Part shown: positions 33,601 to 42,507 of the stretch, in pieces
How positions within the stretch are numbered: the first letter of the stretch is position 1
How the letters are laid out: each line of letters begins with the position of its first letter
Source: Lingula anatina
Taxonomy: Eukaryota; Brachiopoda; Lingulata; Lingulida; Lingulidae
DNA: 48,489 nt
Direction: 5' to 3'
NCBI RefSeq assembly: GCF_001039355.2
Contig: NW_019775406.1
Span: 1 to 48,489, forward strand
Position numbers and translations under genes: made by a program
Notes under the pieces: generated by a model
What the model saw: only the letters and a program-made list of their open reading frames with translations
Databases searched by the model: none
What the model was told of the DNA's origin: nothing

Positions 33601-36600
33601 CCAATACCGACAAAGCCCAAATTTTACGTGGAACGAGTTGAGATTATAGGTGACCTAAATCCATGAGATGGGTACGGGGGCCCTTACCGTCTAGGAGGAG
33701 AAGCGGTAACGGTAGCCGTCCGGCGGAGCTGGCGGAGCCAACGGAGCCGGCGGAACGATCCGGACGGGACCGAAACCATGTGTACCGCCAGCGCTAACGC
33801 TGGTGGTACAATTAATTTAATAAAATACAAACCTTTTGGATCTCCAAATCAATAACCATTGGTATTAATAAGGTTAAACAAAGCATAATATCAAAGTATC
33901 AAAAAAAAATTAAAGATTGAAGTATATTAAAAGTAAACTGAAACTGTAATTAGACAAATCAGACACCAATCACTTCACAATATCCATGGTTATAAAAATA
34001 AAAATTGACTTGGAATTATTTCACAGGAGTTATAATTTATCAAAGCAAAGCAGGTGGGTGAAATATAATATTGAAATATCTATGTAAGCAAAGACAATAT
34101 GCTGGAAAAGTAGCTCCTACTTGCAGTAGTGCTAAATGTAAGACAGACCTGTTAGAAAGAGATGAAGTAAAAAAGTTTATAAGTTATTTATGCTGAGAAA
34201 GTAGCGGTAAACAGGGTCAACTGGACAACACTGTAAGCAGATAGTCAAAACAATGTGATATACAAAATTATATGTGTATAATTGATGGTTAAATACTATA
34301 CTGGACACTGGTGTTAAGTCCAATACCTTCTTTTCCCGCACTTTTCCTATGTTTTGTGTTAATCCCTCTAGATTGGTATATCTTTAAATTTTCCTCTGAA
34401 TAAGCAAAAAAGCAAACAAACATCAAACACTTAAGTATTGAAGAACAATTTCTAAAACAAATGAATATGCTTTAAAAATAAAATCTAGGGAAATTAATCT
34501 AGATTTACAGATCTGGAAGGTGAATTGTGAGTGTCTATTCAGCCTCTCTGAAAGATGCAAACAGCATCAACAGCCATCCTCATTCTCACCTACCAATTAC
34601 CCCATAGGTGTCAAGCTCAATAACTACATAATCTAAACATATTTAAACATTCTTCACACCTTGTCTATGATGAGACCCTCCTCTTTTCTGAATCTCCTCA
34701 ATCCTAGGCAATTCTTTCTTTGGTAGCTGAATCTCATTTTTGGCTGAGATGTGTTTGAGGACGTTGCAAGCCAGCTGGTACCAGACAGTATACAGCTCAC
34801 AGCTCTCACACCCACTACAAGGTTCCTCTTCACTGCAGGTGTGAGTGCCACCCCAGGGGGACTTCAGCATCACCACTAACTGGGTCATCATGTCCTTGTT
34901 GGTGTTCTCATTCACTCCTACATGGGGGTGTGTCCTGTTCAGCTCAATCTAAAAGTTATAGCACATCTAATAAAGTGGCCAAAATATGACAAAACTATCC
35001 TGTTCAGCTCGATATTAAATTATTTTGATAGGAAATATTTTACTATTTTTCACCAGGTTTACCTTAGGTTCAGTTCAAATTTTACATAGATATGATTCTA
35101 TTTGGCTGCAAAATTAAATAAATAAATAAAACAAAATATCAGAATTACCCCAGTAATAAATATTAGCTGTGCTCAAAGAAAGATAAAGTAAGCACTAACT
35201 TGTTTCAACATTACATCCAGCATCAAAATATAGCAGGACACACTGATCACTCTGGTCTCATTGAAATCCTCGGGGGCCACATAGGCCACTCCCTTATGTG
35301 ACAGCGTGGGTGACCCCTGCCTGGAGCCACAGCGGGAGGGAGGGTGGTGGAAGATGGGGGTCATACTGATAGAACTGGTAGCCGTCTTCAGCATACTAAT
35401 CACCAGGGATATTGGGACCACAATCTCCAGAGATGACAGGATCTGGTGAAGAGATTTGCATGAAAAATTTACATAATTAAATTAAATCTAGACATTAATT
35501 TTAGTAAAAGTGAAAGCTTTTCACTATGCATAAATATTAATCATTTTTCATAACAAAGTGAAAAAGTAATTTTTAACGCAAGTCAGAATTCATGTTATTT
35601 ATGAAATAAAGCTGGAAAAATTGTACTTTGTATTTACACACTTAAACTGACTCAAGTCACATGTACCTGCACCTCTAGTTAAAAAGATTACTATAAATGG
35701 CAGAAACATACTTATGAGAGGAGAGTTTCCATTTATCTCTGACATAAGGAGTTCTTACCTGTAACCACTGTAAAGCCTGTTCTTGAACAGAGGGGTCTGG
35801 GTCCTCAAACCTCTCCCAGACAAAGTGGTACATCTTGTCCACCAATAATGGCAACGGTCCCATTAATATATCAAACATCTTACTGAAAACAATGACACCA
35901 ACAAGTAAATTTTTGATACTATCACAAAATTTACTGAAGCTATGACTTTATAATAAATGTGCAAGGCACAGACACAGATATAGAGCTAAATAAAAACAGG
36001 GACCAAAGCAAGAGGTACAACCTACTTGAGAAGTATTTTGAGCTCCTGTAGCTCATCTCTCGGTACCTCTGTCCTGATGGACTCCAACCAGTACGGCATG
36101 ATGTAGTCCCACACCTGTAGAGTGAAAGAGAGTGTGCATGTATATGGCATTTCTGATGTCAAAATTCCATTTTAGATTTATTCACTTGCTTTATTTTTTA
36201 ACTTATAACTTGAGGGAGGGTTCAAGAACCATGAACCTCAGAGGTAACAAGGTTATATGTTAGAATCTGAATTTCAAATGAGCTTATCACTTACCTCATA
36301 GGTCACAAGGTCATATGGCACTAAGCAGAATAGTTTGTTCAATCCTTCTTAATCAGAGTGGTCCTGTTAGCCAGAGTGTCCCTAGTTAAACAATATACTT
36401 TAAAATGCCAATATACTTTATAAATATGTTGATTTCAGCATTGTTTTATTGCGATCCTTTGGTGTAAAATTATGGGCCTTCCTTTTAAAAAATGAACTGC
36501 ATGTGAAAAGATTTTAATAGAAAGGCAATGTAATGCCACTGTATATAAATATCAAATGCTACAGTGAAAAATTAATGGCAGCAATATACAATTATAACAA

Positions 36601-39600
36601 ATCCCTCCGATTTCCAAATTACAGAAACATAAATTTCACTATTTCCACTTACTACACCCCTCAGTTTCAGAGATAGATAACAGAGGTATGTTTCCAGTTA
36701 TCTCTGAGACTGAGGGTGACTTACCATGGACCTCCCACTCTGGCATATTCCACAGGATGAGGTAGAAGACATGACAGCATGATCTCGAAGTGACTCTTGT
36801 TCACCAACTGAAGCCAGTTGTAAATGTACTGAAACAAAAAAAATCACATATCACATTTGTGAAAAAGGAGATAGATCACATATGATATATTTTTAGCCAA
36901 ATTTCATTGTCTATCTACTTTAAAAATATATCACTTTTCTAACATCAAAGATAGAACATATATGAGTGTCAATATATTTTAATGCCATCGGGTTTTACCT
37001 CAGCTTTAAGCTTTTCCAAGGCACTGCCCACTCCATCTATAAAAGTGAAATAACACAAAGCCATTATAATGATAATAATATCCTAAACAAAGAATTTTCA
37101 TACCAACAGTATTTAATTGAGAACTAAAAATATTGCACTGTACGAAATTTGGATGATAGAGCAAACCATTTAAATATACTTGAGATGACAAACTCTACCT
37201 ATCCCTCCCATGCCTTGGTTGGTTGTGTCTTTAAACCACTGGAACAGCATACCCAGGAGCCTGGCCAGCAGTTCCTGAAGAGAAGTCTCATTGTATTATA
37301 TTAATATTAACACTATGAATCATTATTACCATCACTGACTTTGGCAAAAGCATCAAAATGATGTATAATAAATAAATCTATTAAATAAGTGATAAAATCA
37401 AAATACACAGAGAAGAAGAGAGGGAGGGAGAAAGAAAACAAAAGGTTACAATACACTTAGCACCATTTCTTTTTCAATACCAATTACACAAAATAATTTT
37501 TATTCTGATCACCAAAAGCTTAAAACTACACAAAAGTTACATACTATGGGTAATTCTTCCTTAGGTTTACAGAACTCCACCAGCAGCCAGATACCATATC
37601 TACTAAGTATCTTCCTGTCATCATTGTTGTTCTCAGCCCCATTCTCCCGTATGTCACCCCAGGAAGCATGGACATGGGTGCCACTGGCCTCTAGAACTTT
37701 CTTCTCTTCTGGTGGCTGAGCTTCTTTTAACAAACTAGAAAAAACATCCATGAATAGAAGTTGTAAATTTAGCTACTACATATTTCATATAGGTAACTGC
37801 TATTGTGAAGTGTGTTATCAAATACAAAAGTTTGAAAATGCCAGAAAACATATGACTGACATTACAAAACAAGGTTTTTGAAGAAGTTACCATTTCTTTT
37901 AATCACAGCTCTTACAAAGGCAGAAATAGTTTTCAATGATAAATTAATTTTGTCAATAAAAAAAAATAAATAAATAAATCCATGTAATAACATAATAAGT
38001 ATCCATAAAATGAGGCATATCTGCTGCAGCAAAAAAACAAAACACCTGCCACAAGAGTGAGACAACACATAAATGCCTCAAAGGGACAGCTTTTAAAATT
38101 ATTTATCAAAATAATACATCACATACTATAAAATGTGTTTTTTTTTCTTTCATTTTTCTTTTCATACCAAAACAATCAACTGCAGTTGACCTTTAATCAA
38201 CTGCAGTTGACCTTAACCTACCTGACAATGGCCTCCACCATATAATGTTGCAGTTCCTGGTCAGAGGTGCCCCATATGTTGGGCAGTGTGCTCTGGACAA
38301 CATGGTGCTGTCCATCCTTGTTGTAATGCCTGTTGACATGGCAACTGGCACAGAAGCGTATGGGTCGGTTCCCATTATAACTGGCACATGCTAGGTGGAA
38401 GCAGGTGCACACAGCGAGGTTTTCATTTGAAGCACAATTCTGCAAGGAAAGGTTGGAAATTTGAAATTATTAAATTCATTAGAGGGATAAAATAAAGTAA
38501 TAATTAAAATACAATATCATCAAGACATGTAATGTGAAAAAAATCCAATGGCTGTGAAAGATTTTTTCATTAGCTATCTTGTCTATTATGGCAATATACT
38601 GCTTCACCCTCAGGCCAGTAAGATTCATAAACATTGCCTTAAACATTATTTTTCATCAACTATACCTTGTTTTCACAGACAGAGGACACCTGTTCCATGG
38701 GCAGTAACATATCCTGTATATCTCCAGAGTGCTCCCTGGCTAGGATATCCATGCAGTCCTGGCATATATACAGTGGAGGAGGCCGACCTGACTGTACTGA
38801 TACTGCAGGGTGGATACACAGCTGAGGAAAAGATGAAGTCACAGCATATAGTGAGATTTAACAGCTCAGAAGGCTTAAAAACAAATTTTCTTGTACCACA
38901 AATTATTGCAAGATAGCACGCAGGTCAGTGTCTTTTTTATTTATTTTTAGATAATTGTTTTTACCTTAATTGCAGGTGCAGGTCCAGCTCTAGCATTGGG
39001 ACACAGCTCTCTTTGGCATGTGAATGGATTAGTGGCTAAAGAATAACGATAACACATGTATAAAATTTGCAAGTTGAGAAAAAATATCTTACAGACATCT
39101 AAGACACAACACAACTCAAGTGCTACCAATCCAATAAAAAAACCTTGTTAATGACCTGGGCTGATGAAAAACCAGGGCTAATGGAACACGTAAAATGCTT
39201 CAAAGTTTTATGACAATTTTATCAATGATAAAATATCAACTTCTGACATGGCTAAATTAAATTTTCCTCGAGTGAGCCCAGCAACAAGTTTAGGAGGAAC
39301 TTATGACAAAGAGAATATACAAACAAATCTTACGGTAATACAATGAAATGCTAGATTTGAATATTTGAATAAAATATTATCAAAATACCTGGTACTTTTG
39401 TCACTATCCCCTTTTTCTCCCTAGTATTGGGACTCATCTGGGGCCAGTATCTAAACAGTAGATTGGCAGCAGGTGCCCTGGAGGCTGGGGGACCATAGGC
39501 TATGACATTCAGTAAATCCTTGGAGATGTCTTTCTTCAAACTCATTAAGCACTCCAAAAGCTGGGTGTGGTAGTCTGGAATGATAAAGGCACAATCTGAT

Positions 39601-41671
39601 AAATGTTACAAGTTCATGTAATTTGGAATGTTAACTGGTAGACAATATCAAACAGACATTTTACAAGGAAAGAAATATAAAATATGCTGTGACCAAACTA
39701 GTCTCAAGCAAGCACATGAAATATGTCTAATCACATAGATTATTAACAAACATTGCTTCTATGAGTGATGTAAATTTCAAAAGTAACAAACTAGTTTGGT
39801 CTAATAAAGTTTTTAAACATTAAATCTGACCCTTATGCTGTCTCCTACCTTCTTTATCTGTGTACTGGAAGACCAGCATGATGATTGCAGGCACAGAGTC
39901 TGTGGCATAGGTGCACATGTCACGCATTCCAACATGGCCTACAAGGTATGGAACAAATCATGATCACCAAGAACACAACAAATACAGTTTGAAGCTATCA
40001 TTAACCTTTTGACCTAATTAACTAGTTATCCACCAGTATTATAAATTTATAGTATTTATATATAACATCATTCTTTACCATAAATTATTCTTGTTTTAAT
40101 TAAACCCATCTCATTCAGCAGTGTTCTTGCAACTTGCAACTGAACATTGTCCAATTAAATAACAAGTAAGTAACAAATCTAAAATCATTCTTTACATGTA
40201 TATGTATTATCTTCACATCTGTGATAAAGACATTGAAGTTTTGGAAAAGACCTTTATCCCCCCTCCACTCCAAAGATGCTTACTAACCTAGGGTCAGAGG
40301 CAACAGGTGAGTGCACAGTAACAAGATGGTCTCTTTCTGTAGGCTAGCTGGGAAGCAGGCCAGTGTGGAGGCCACTGTGTATGGCAGACTGTCCAGGAGG
40401 TCGTACTCCAAGAAGGGGACCAGGCAACACAGGACATGGAGAGTAGCCTCTGCCAAAGCTGGAGACATTACAAACAAATACAGCAAATTATGTACCACAT
40501 ACTATATTTGTATGCAAAGCAAAAAGAAGTTGTATATGACTCATTTTAAACACCTGAAAGTATCTTGTCAATCATTTGCATGAACGTTCTTAGGAGACTC
40601 GGAAACAGGAAATAATGAGCAAATGCGTACAAAATATTACTAAATGCAATAATCTTTTAAAATTTTTCCCATAGAAGTCGCATTGCTTAAGTAACCATAA
40701 AGAACAGAACATACACTATGTTAAGTGACTTAATATTGACCAGTACAATATAACCCCAACCCCATCTCTTAAGCCGTATCTGCACTATATGTCTCTTCCT
40801 TACCTAGCTGCCCAATCTGCACCATAGGGACAATATCAATGACAGTCATGACAGCATAGTACAGGCCAGAGTAGTTCAGGTTAGGAAACACAGACAGCCG
40901 GATACTATCTCTCTGCCTGGCACCAAATATCTCAGTGGGCATGCTGGGTACCTCCTTCAGAACTCTGGAAACAAGTGAAATAGAATTTGCATTAACCTTC
41001 AATCTTTCTTTAACTTGTATAATGTTGTATTATTTCAATGTAGGCTCCAACTAATACTACCTGTTTTGGGTAGAATTTGTGAAGCCTTCAATCTTTCTTT
41101 TATTTATCTAATTTTGTCTTATGTCAATGAAGGCTCCATCTAATAACTCAATACTATAATAGTATATCTGTTATATCAAACATTTATCATATTTCAATAA
41201 AAACTAGAGAGGAAATTTGCAAATCAAGCCCAGATTTTGTCCTTACCCTAGCAAAGCCTGTGAGAAGTACTTGAGTGTATTGGCCACATCAGTCCCCGTG
41301 GGCACAGGGGGGAGGTTGTTCACCACCCTGTACTGATAGTCCTTCAGAATACGGATCTTGGCAGTGACTGGAAGGAAATCATTAAAAGCTATCTCAATCA
41401 TGGCATCCCTTGGTATATATATTGAATTCTTTACTTTTTTCACAGTTTGTAGTTTTTGTCCTCAATCTTTTCCGTTTACATATTTTTCAACGGTCTTAAA
41501 ATAAATTTTTTTTATTTTTATTCAATTCTTATACATGTTTTTAATATAGTATATTAATTAAATATAGTTCTTAAAAGAGCCTCAAATGAAAAATGTATTT
41601 CAGTTTTAAAGCAAACACATTTGATAGATTCAAAAATTATAACACTTACAAGAAGCTGCTCTGGTTCCCAT
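12171..41671 (-). CDS. UNC79: UNC79 orthologue, NALCN channel complex subunit, about 53 coding exons
   Basis: UNC79 is a very large scaffold that, with UNC80, binds the NALCN sodium-leak channel and controls its stability and activity at the neuronal plasma membrane. Exons found add to about 7.84 kb, some 2,610 residues, close to the family's usual length. Diagnostic segments: KIRILKDYQYRVV and GTDVANTLKYFSQALL (N-terminus), LLNVIAYGPPASRAPA, ARVGGPW, VARQFLRCVLHQLAPNG, DRCPECKAVLEQYDEDTIS, ERDKVFLARTIVFELVQALK, YLPWLYHPPSAMQQGPKEF, and C-terminal ATQFYAV then TAG. The start is MGTRAASF, spliced after seven codons. Phases agree everywhere except a one-base deficit near 36,345 and the join between 28,953 and 25,429, where one exon is doubtful and another may be missing. 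Several exons are 22-51 bp. Confidence 0.93.
13958..14018. repeat. (ATT)n microsatellite, about 60 bp
   Basis: About twenty uninterrupted TTA/ATT triplets lie in an UNC79 intron, 9 bases from the noncanonical donor at 14,027-14,028. On the minus strand they give an Asn run in an open frame, which is not coding. Confidence 0.95.
18864..19886 (-). CDS. UNC79: UNC79 exons 36-37, disordered region with 15-residue repeats
   Basis: Exons 19637-19886 and 18864-19333. The first is Pro/Lys/Glu-rich (PEGKPLAKPVRHKPPIP). The second, 470 bp, is the longest exon found. It starts with about six degenerate repeats of 15-17 residues (KPVIPTLEITHEEIT, KPVVPAFESAQAVPL, KPTLPAFKAKAEETV, then weaker copies such as EPAHPVFEVT and LPLPKFEVTVEDSF), with P-x-[FL]-E as the core. 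It ends with an acidic run (KEQADKDEEKEQDDAA and EEVEEGKKVEEQAK). Both splice sites fit the flanking phases. I know of no matching repeat in vertebrate UNC79. Confidence 0.85.
20105..25429 (-). CDS. UNC79: UNC79 exons 26-35, central part
   Basis: Exons: 25309-25429, 24220-24347, 23963-24022, 23692-23774, 23400-23442, 22879-23061, 22447-22588, 22005-22234, 21437-21658, 20105-20294. The first (RQQSAPQFGRRGTRSG) begins after a branch-like TACTAAC and CAG. Then come VGGYLREFTDQQSNF, GVDRETVHKVTALLMK, DIVLRHLNVLLGYNQ, CSATVNAFLAGLPH (a 43-bp exon), LQYVPSPQRYASDYQPPNY, HTRQAWLTALLVILYK and AINTVYAQQHRCK. After MMSPLLTR the protein becomes disordered and acidic, with repeated TP and SP sites (TPPQSPTSPEAT, ESPDTPPKSDSD) and GYAAGDDNDDDDNEDE. 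MTLEQSFEMHIMQKV ends the block. Multiple Pro-directed serines suggest phosphorylation; this is inference. Confidence 0.9.
20295..21436. other. UNC79 intron, nothing seen
   Basis: A 1.1-kb AT-rich intron between exons 34 and 35. I see no open frame, inverted repeat or known element in it. Confidence 0.6.
23196..23232. repeat. AAT-rich microsatellite
   Basis: Imperfect (AAT)n run inside an UNC79 intron; no coding content. Confidence 0.85.
24592..24817 (+). mobile_element. 226-bp end fragment of the 31.7-33.8 kb element, next to an N
   Basis: This stretch aligns without gaps to 33,587-33,812 (constant offset 8,995) with about six mismatches by eye, and ends in the same GCTGGTGGTACAAT terminus. 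It contains a GC-rich (GGCGGAGCC)n minisatellite. It begins immediately after the window's only ambiguous base (24,591), so the rest of the copy may be hidden in an assembly gap. It lies in the UNC79 intron between exons 26 and 27. Confidence 0.88.
25430..27275. other. UNC79 intron with unassigned open frames
   Basis: No certain exon was found, though phase arithmetic suggests one. Two stretches look faintly coding. One is a minus-strand frame at 25,402-25,668 beginning MAKPLWLSDFDSLVERLF. The other is a plus-strand frame at about 25,900-26,040 containing VCPLKIKSHRHLALYCLS and ending at TGA. I recognise neither; both may be transposon remnants or chance. Confidence 0.35.
27276..27389 (-). 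CDS. UNC79: doubtful UNC79 exon 25
   Basis: A 114-bp segment has an acceptor (TTTTCAG|TCC) and a donor (GGCTG|GTAAAA) and locally raised GC. Only one frame follows in phase from the upstream exon (phase 1); it reads LPKWKVLMYMQRWW then QPAESTPPSHTESHPDQSA. It ends in phase 1, but the next certain exon (25309-25429) needs phase 0. Either an exon with length 2 modulo 3 lies between 25,430 and 27,275, or this is not an exon. The matching part of UNC79 is poorly conserved, so homology does not decide. Confidence 0.4.
28953..31441 (-). CDS. UNC79: UNC79 exons 19-24
   Basis: Exons: 31317-31441, 30897-31045, 30393-30550, 29911-30092, 29396-29597, 28953-29177, all in phase. They encode DNLAKLMERKLTK, ELYTQTDADVLFYVLKALR with LCLHAECLNLALKDNEEY, LWKILQAEHSQLASICVP with LPTGSDIMWRIVEQDFQ, VEKVSVLLRYVRCETVK, CMCLEFQFDSVINDRTM with LSWEFFLHRFDALSLEAQ, and then a Ser/Arg-rich exon (KLNRARFALARTDSVRSVS). 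The helical, hydrophobic pattern suits the alpha-helical repeat fold of UNC79. The intron upstream of 31,441 is 3.2 kb and holds a transposon. Confidence 0.92.
30584..30644. repeat. compound (GT)n(GA)n microsatellite
   Basis: About 16 GT units are followed directly by about 14 GA units inside an UNC79 intron. It is a purine/pyrimidine-skewed simple repeat with no other feature. Confidence 0.95.
31821..33112. repeat. 146-bp units in a 591-bp higher-order tandem repeat
   Basis: Units start at about 31,821, 31,953, 32,099, 32,544 and 32,690 (AGTTCAGTTCAT in most). The pairs 31,953/32,099 and 32,544/32,690 are both exactly 146 bp apart, and 32,099/32,690 are 591 bp apart. The second and third blocks are each followed by a similar segment of about 290 bp (about 32,230-32,520 and 32,821-33,112), so the array arose by duplicating a unit-unit-block module. 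Short open frames in the two blocks are not coding. Confidence 0.85.
32566..32578 (+). promoter_or_regulatory. DR1 nuclear-receptor half-site pair, one of several
   Basis: AGGTCAAAGGTCA is a perfect direct repeat of AGGTCA spaced by one base, the consensus bound by RXR and HNF4-type receptors. Perfect copies also occur at 32,712-32,724 and 33,435-33,447, and one-mismatch copies at 31,837-31,849, 31,975-31,987 and 32,121-32,133. A further AGGTCA follows in most units. Binding is not shown; only the motif is. Confidence 0.5.
34660..41367 (-). CDS. UNC79: UNC79 exons 2-18, N-terminal third
   Basis: Exons 5' to 3' (plus coordinates): 41247-41367, 40804-40964, 40288-40458, 39849-39938, 39389-39574, 38965-39035, 38666-38821, 38222-38439, 37545-37734, 37199-37274, 36999-37036, 36725-36828, 36295-36381, 36026-36114, 35759-35882, 35200-35442, 34660-34948. 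The block includes a Cys-rich region (ATNPFTCQRELCPN, LYICQDCMDILA, IRFCASCHVNRHYNK) whose paired cysteines and histidines look metal-binding. It continues with YIYNWLQLVNKSHFEIM, VWDYIMPYWLESIRTEVP, KMFDILMGPLPLLVDKMYH and a Cys-rich CSEEEPCSGCESCELY. The exon 36295-36381 has one base too few for the conserved reading (see separate entry). Confidence 0.9.
36295..36381 (-). pseudogene. UNC79: UNC79 exon 14 with a one-base deficit (frameshift)
   Basis: The acceptor TTTAACTAG (36,382/36,383) and donor GAG|GTAAGT (36,293/36,294) are both good, and the phases of the neighbouring exons require 88 bp. The exon is 87 bp. The 5' part reads W-DTLANRTTLIKK and the 3' part, in a different frame, reads LNKLFCLVPYDLVTYE before VWDYIMPYW. 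Both halves align with the conserved UNC79 stretch, so a single base is lacking around AAGAAGGATTG (about 36,341-36,351). As written the exon runs into TGA. A base-call or assembly error is the simplest explanation; a real allele or an alternative acceptor just inside (AAG|GATTG, with the weak upstream donor GAG|GTCCAT) are other options. The gene as a whole looks intact, so this marks only the exon. Confidence 0.75.
36655..36718. mobile_element. 64-bp hairpin element beside an UNC79 splice donor
   Basis: Inverted ends of about 20 bp, CACCCCTCAGTTTCAGAGAT and CACCCTCAGTCTCAGAGATA, differ by one indel and one substitution. The ends resemble those of the 9,755-9,906 element. The right end lies only a few bases inside the intron that starts at 36,724 with GTAAGTC, so the element nearly touches the donor of exon 13. 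Confidence 0.5.
38176..38210. repeat. tandemly duplicated 14-bp palindrome near a splice donor
   Basis: TCAACTGCAGTTGA, a perfect palindrome, occurs at 38,176-38,189 and 38,197-38,210, a 21-bp period, within the first 45 bases of the intron following UNC79 exon 38222-38439. Confidence 0.8.
40981..41160. repeat. 90-bp tandem duplication in UNC79 intron 2
   Basis: TAGAATTTG begins copies at 40,981 and 41,071; both contain CCTTCAATCTTTCTT and, later, GGCTCCA followed by CTAATA. The copies are diverged. Confidence 0.75.
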
Positions 41672-41840
41672 GATGATGTTTCTTGCAATAAAAGCTCAGT
41701 TTGCTTTGCTTAAGCAGCACCAGAAGGTAAGATACATATCACTGTGGCAAAACTATTTCATATTTTTGTCCAATCTGATCATGTTCAGGAACCACATGTA
41801 AATTTCTGTGCAAGCAGCAAAAATCTTCATGTTCAATGGT
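41650..41840 (-). CDS. UNC79: UNC79 exon 1 (start codon) with 5' leader
   Basis: The ATG at 41,669-41,671 opens MGTRAAS and the exon ends at the donor TCTT|GTAAGTG, leaving one base that completes Phe with the next exon to give MGTRAASFTAKIR. This aligns with the start of vertebrate UNC79, which supports the choice of start. Upstream, an acceptor-like TTTCTTTACAG ends at 41,841, so the exon probably contains about 170 bases of leader and at least one further leader exon lies upstream. The leader holds a 25-codon upstream ORF (41,753-41,830). Confidence 0.8.
41753..41830 (-). CDS. 25-codon upstream ORF in the UNC79 leader
   Basis: A minus-strand ATG at 41,828-41,830 opens a 25-residue frame (MKIFAACTEIYMWFLN...) ending in TAG at 41,753-41,755, about 80 bases before the main start. 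It begins just after the probable acceptor at 41,841. Upstream ORFs commonly lower translation of the main frame. The peptide itself is probably not functional. Confidence 0.45.
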   Translation of the reverse strand: MKIFAACTEIYMWFLNMIRLDKNMK

Positions 41841-42030
41841 CTGTAAAGAAATTACACACATAAAACAATTAAGGAAGATTGAAATAATTTGAAAACCACT
41901 TGACTGGAATAATAAAAATTATGTCATGATGAAAAAACTGCGTACAGAGGTGGTCTTAAGGTCCAAATGATTGTTGGTCCACAACTGATAAGATTCAAAT
42001 GATTCAAATTTTTGGTTTGTTTTAACATCA

Positions 42031-42507
42031 ACTGATGACAGGTGTGACTGAAATACGCAATACAGCGCAACACAGTGCAATACACTTCAAAAATCAAATC
42101 CAGTTGCAATTACACAAAAGAAATGACCATTCCCAGCAAAGCAGGGTGATATAAAAACAACCTATATTGCTAGGTAAGTAATATCGGTGATATAACGTAA
42201 CAAATCAGCAAGACTTTTATATTGTCCGGTTGGCAGCCATGTTGGCGAGTGGCTCTTCTTGGATATATTACTGGCCAAGAAGAGCTACTCGCCAACATGG
42301 CGACTGACCAAACAATGAAAAAATTGTCAAGTTGTATCAGCAATATTAATTACTATGTACTATATTTTGCTTTTATATCGCCCTATTTTATTTGAGATTA
42401 CCCTTTCCTGTGTTTACTTGCAACTGGACTTGTGTTATCAAATGTATTGCACTGTGTTGCGCTGTATTGCAGTGTATTGCGCATTTCAGTCACACCCACT
42501 GATGACA
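42031..42507. mobile_element. 457-bp foldback transposon with 10-bp target-site duplication
   Basis: The body is 42,041-42,497. A perfect direct repeat ACTGATGACA flanks it (42,031-42,040 and 42,498-42,507). The two halves are inverted copies: outer arms start GGTGTGACTGAAAT and share GCAATACAGCGCAACACAG with small indels, middle arms are diverged, and inner arms 42,236-42,262 and 42,275-42,301 match in 26 of 27 bases around a 12-base loop. No coding capacity. A 9-10 bp duplication and long inverted arms are typical of Mutator-like foldback elements; the superfamily is inferred. It lies upstream of the first UNC79 exon seen, probably in a leader intron or promoter. Confidence 0.88.

Larger units (their letters stand above)
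31656..33812. mobile_element. non-autonomous element with TIRs and internal tandem repeats, about 2.16 kb
   Basis: Perfect 14-bp terminal inverted repeats ATTGTACCACCAGC (31,656-31,669) and its complement (33,799-33,812). The right end folds as a 13-bp hairpin with one mismatch (TGTACCGCCAGCG, CTAA loop). Inside are five 146-bp units and two copies of a roughly 290-bp block. There is no coding capacity. The layout of short TIRs, a subterminal palindrome and a core of about 150-bp tandem repeats resembles the bivalve pearl/CvA elements and other Helentron-associated non-autonomous elements; that class is inference. No target-site duplication was clear. It sits in the intron between UNC79 exons 18 and 19. 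Confidence 0.78.

Noticed and set aside
38548-38916. 122-codon plus-strand open frame
   Set aside because: It is the antisense shadow of UNC79 exon 38666-38821.
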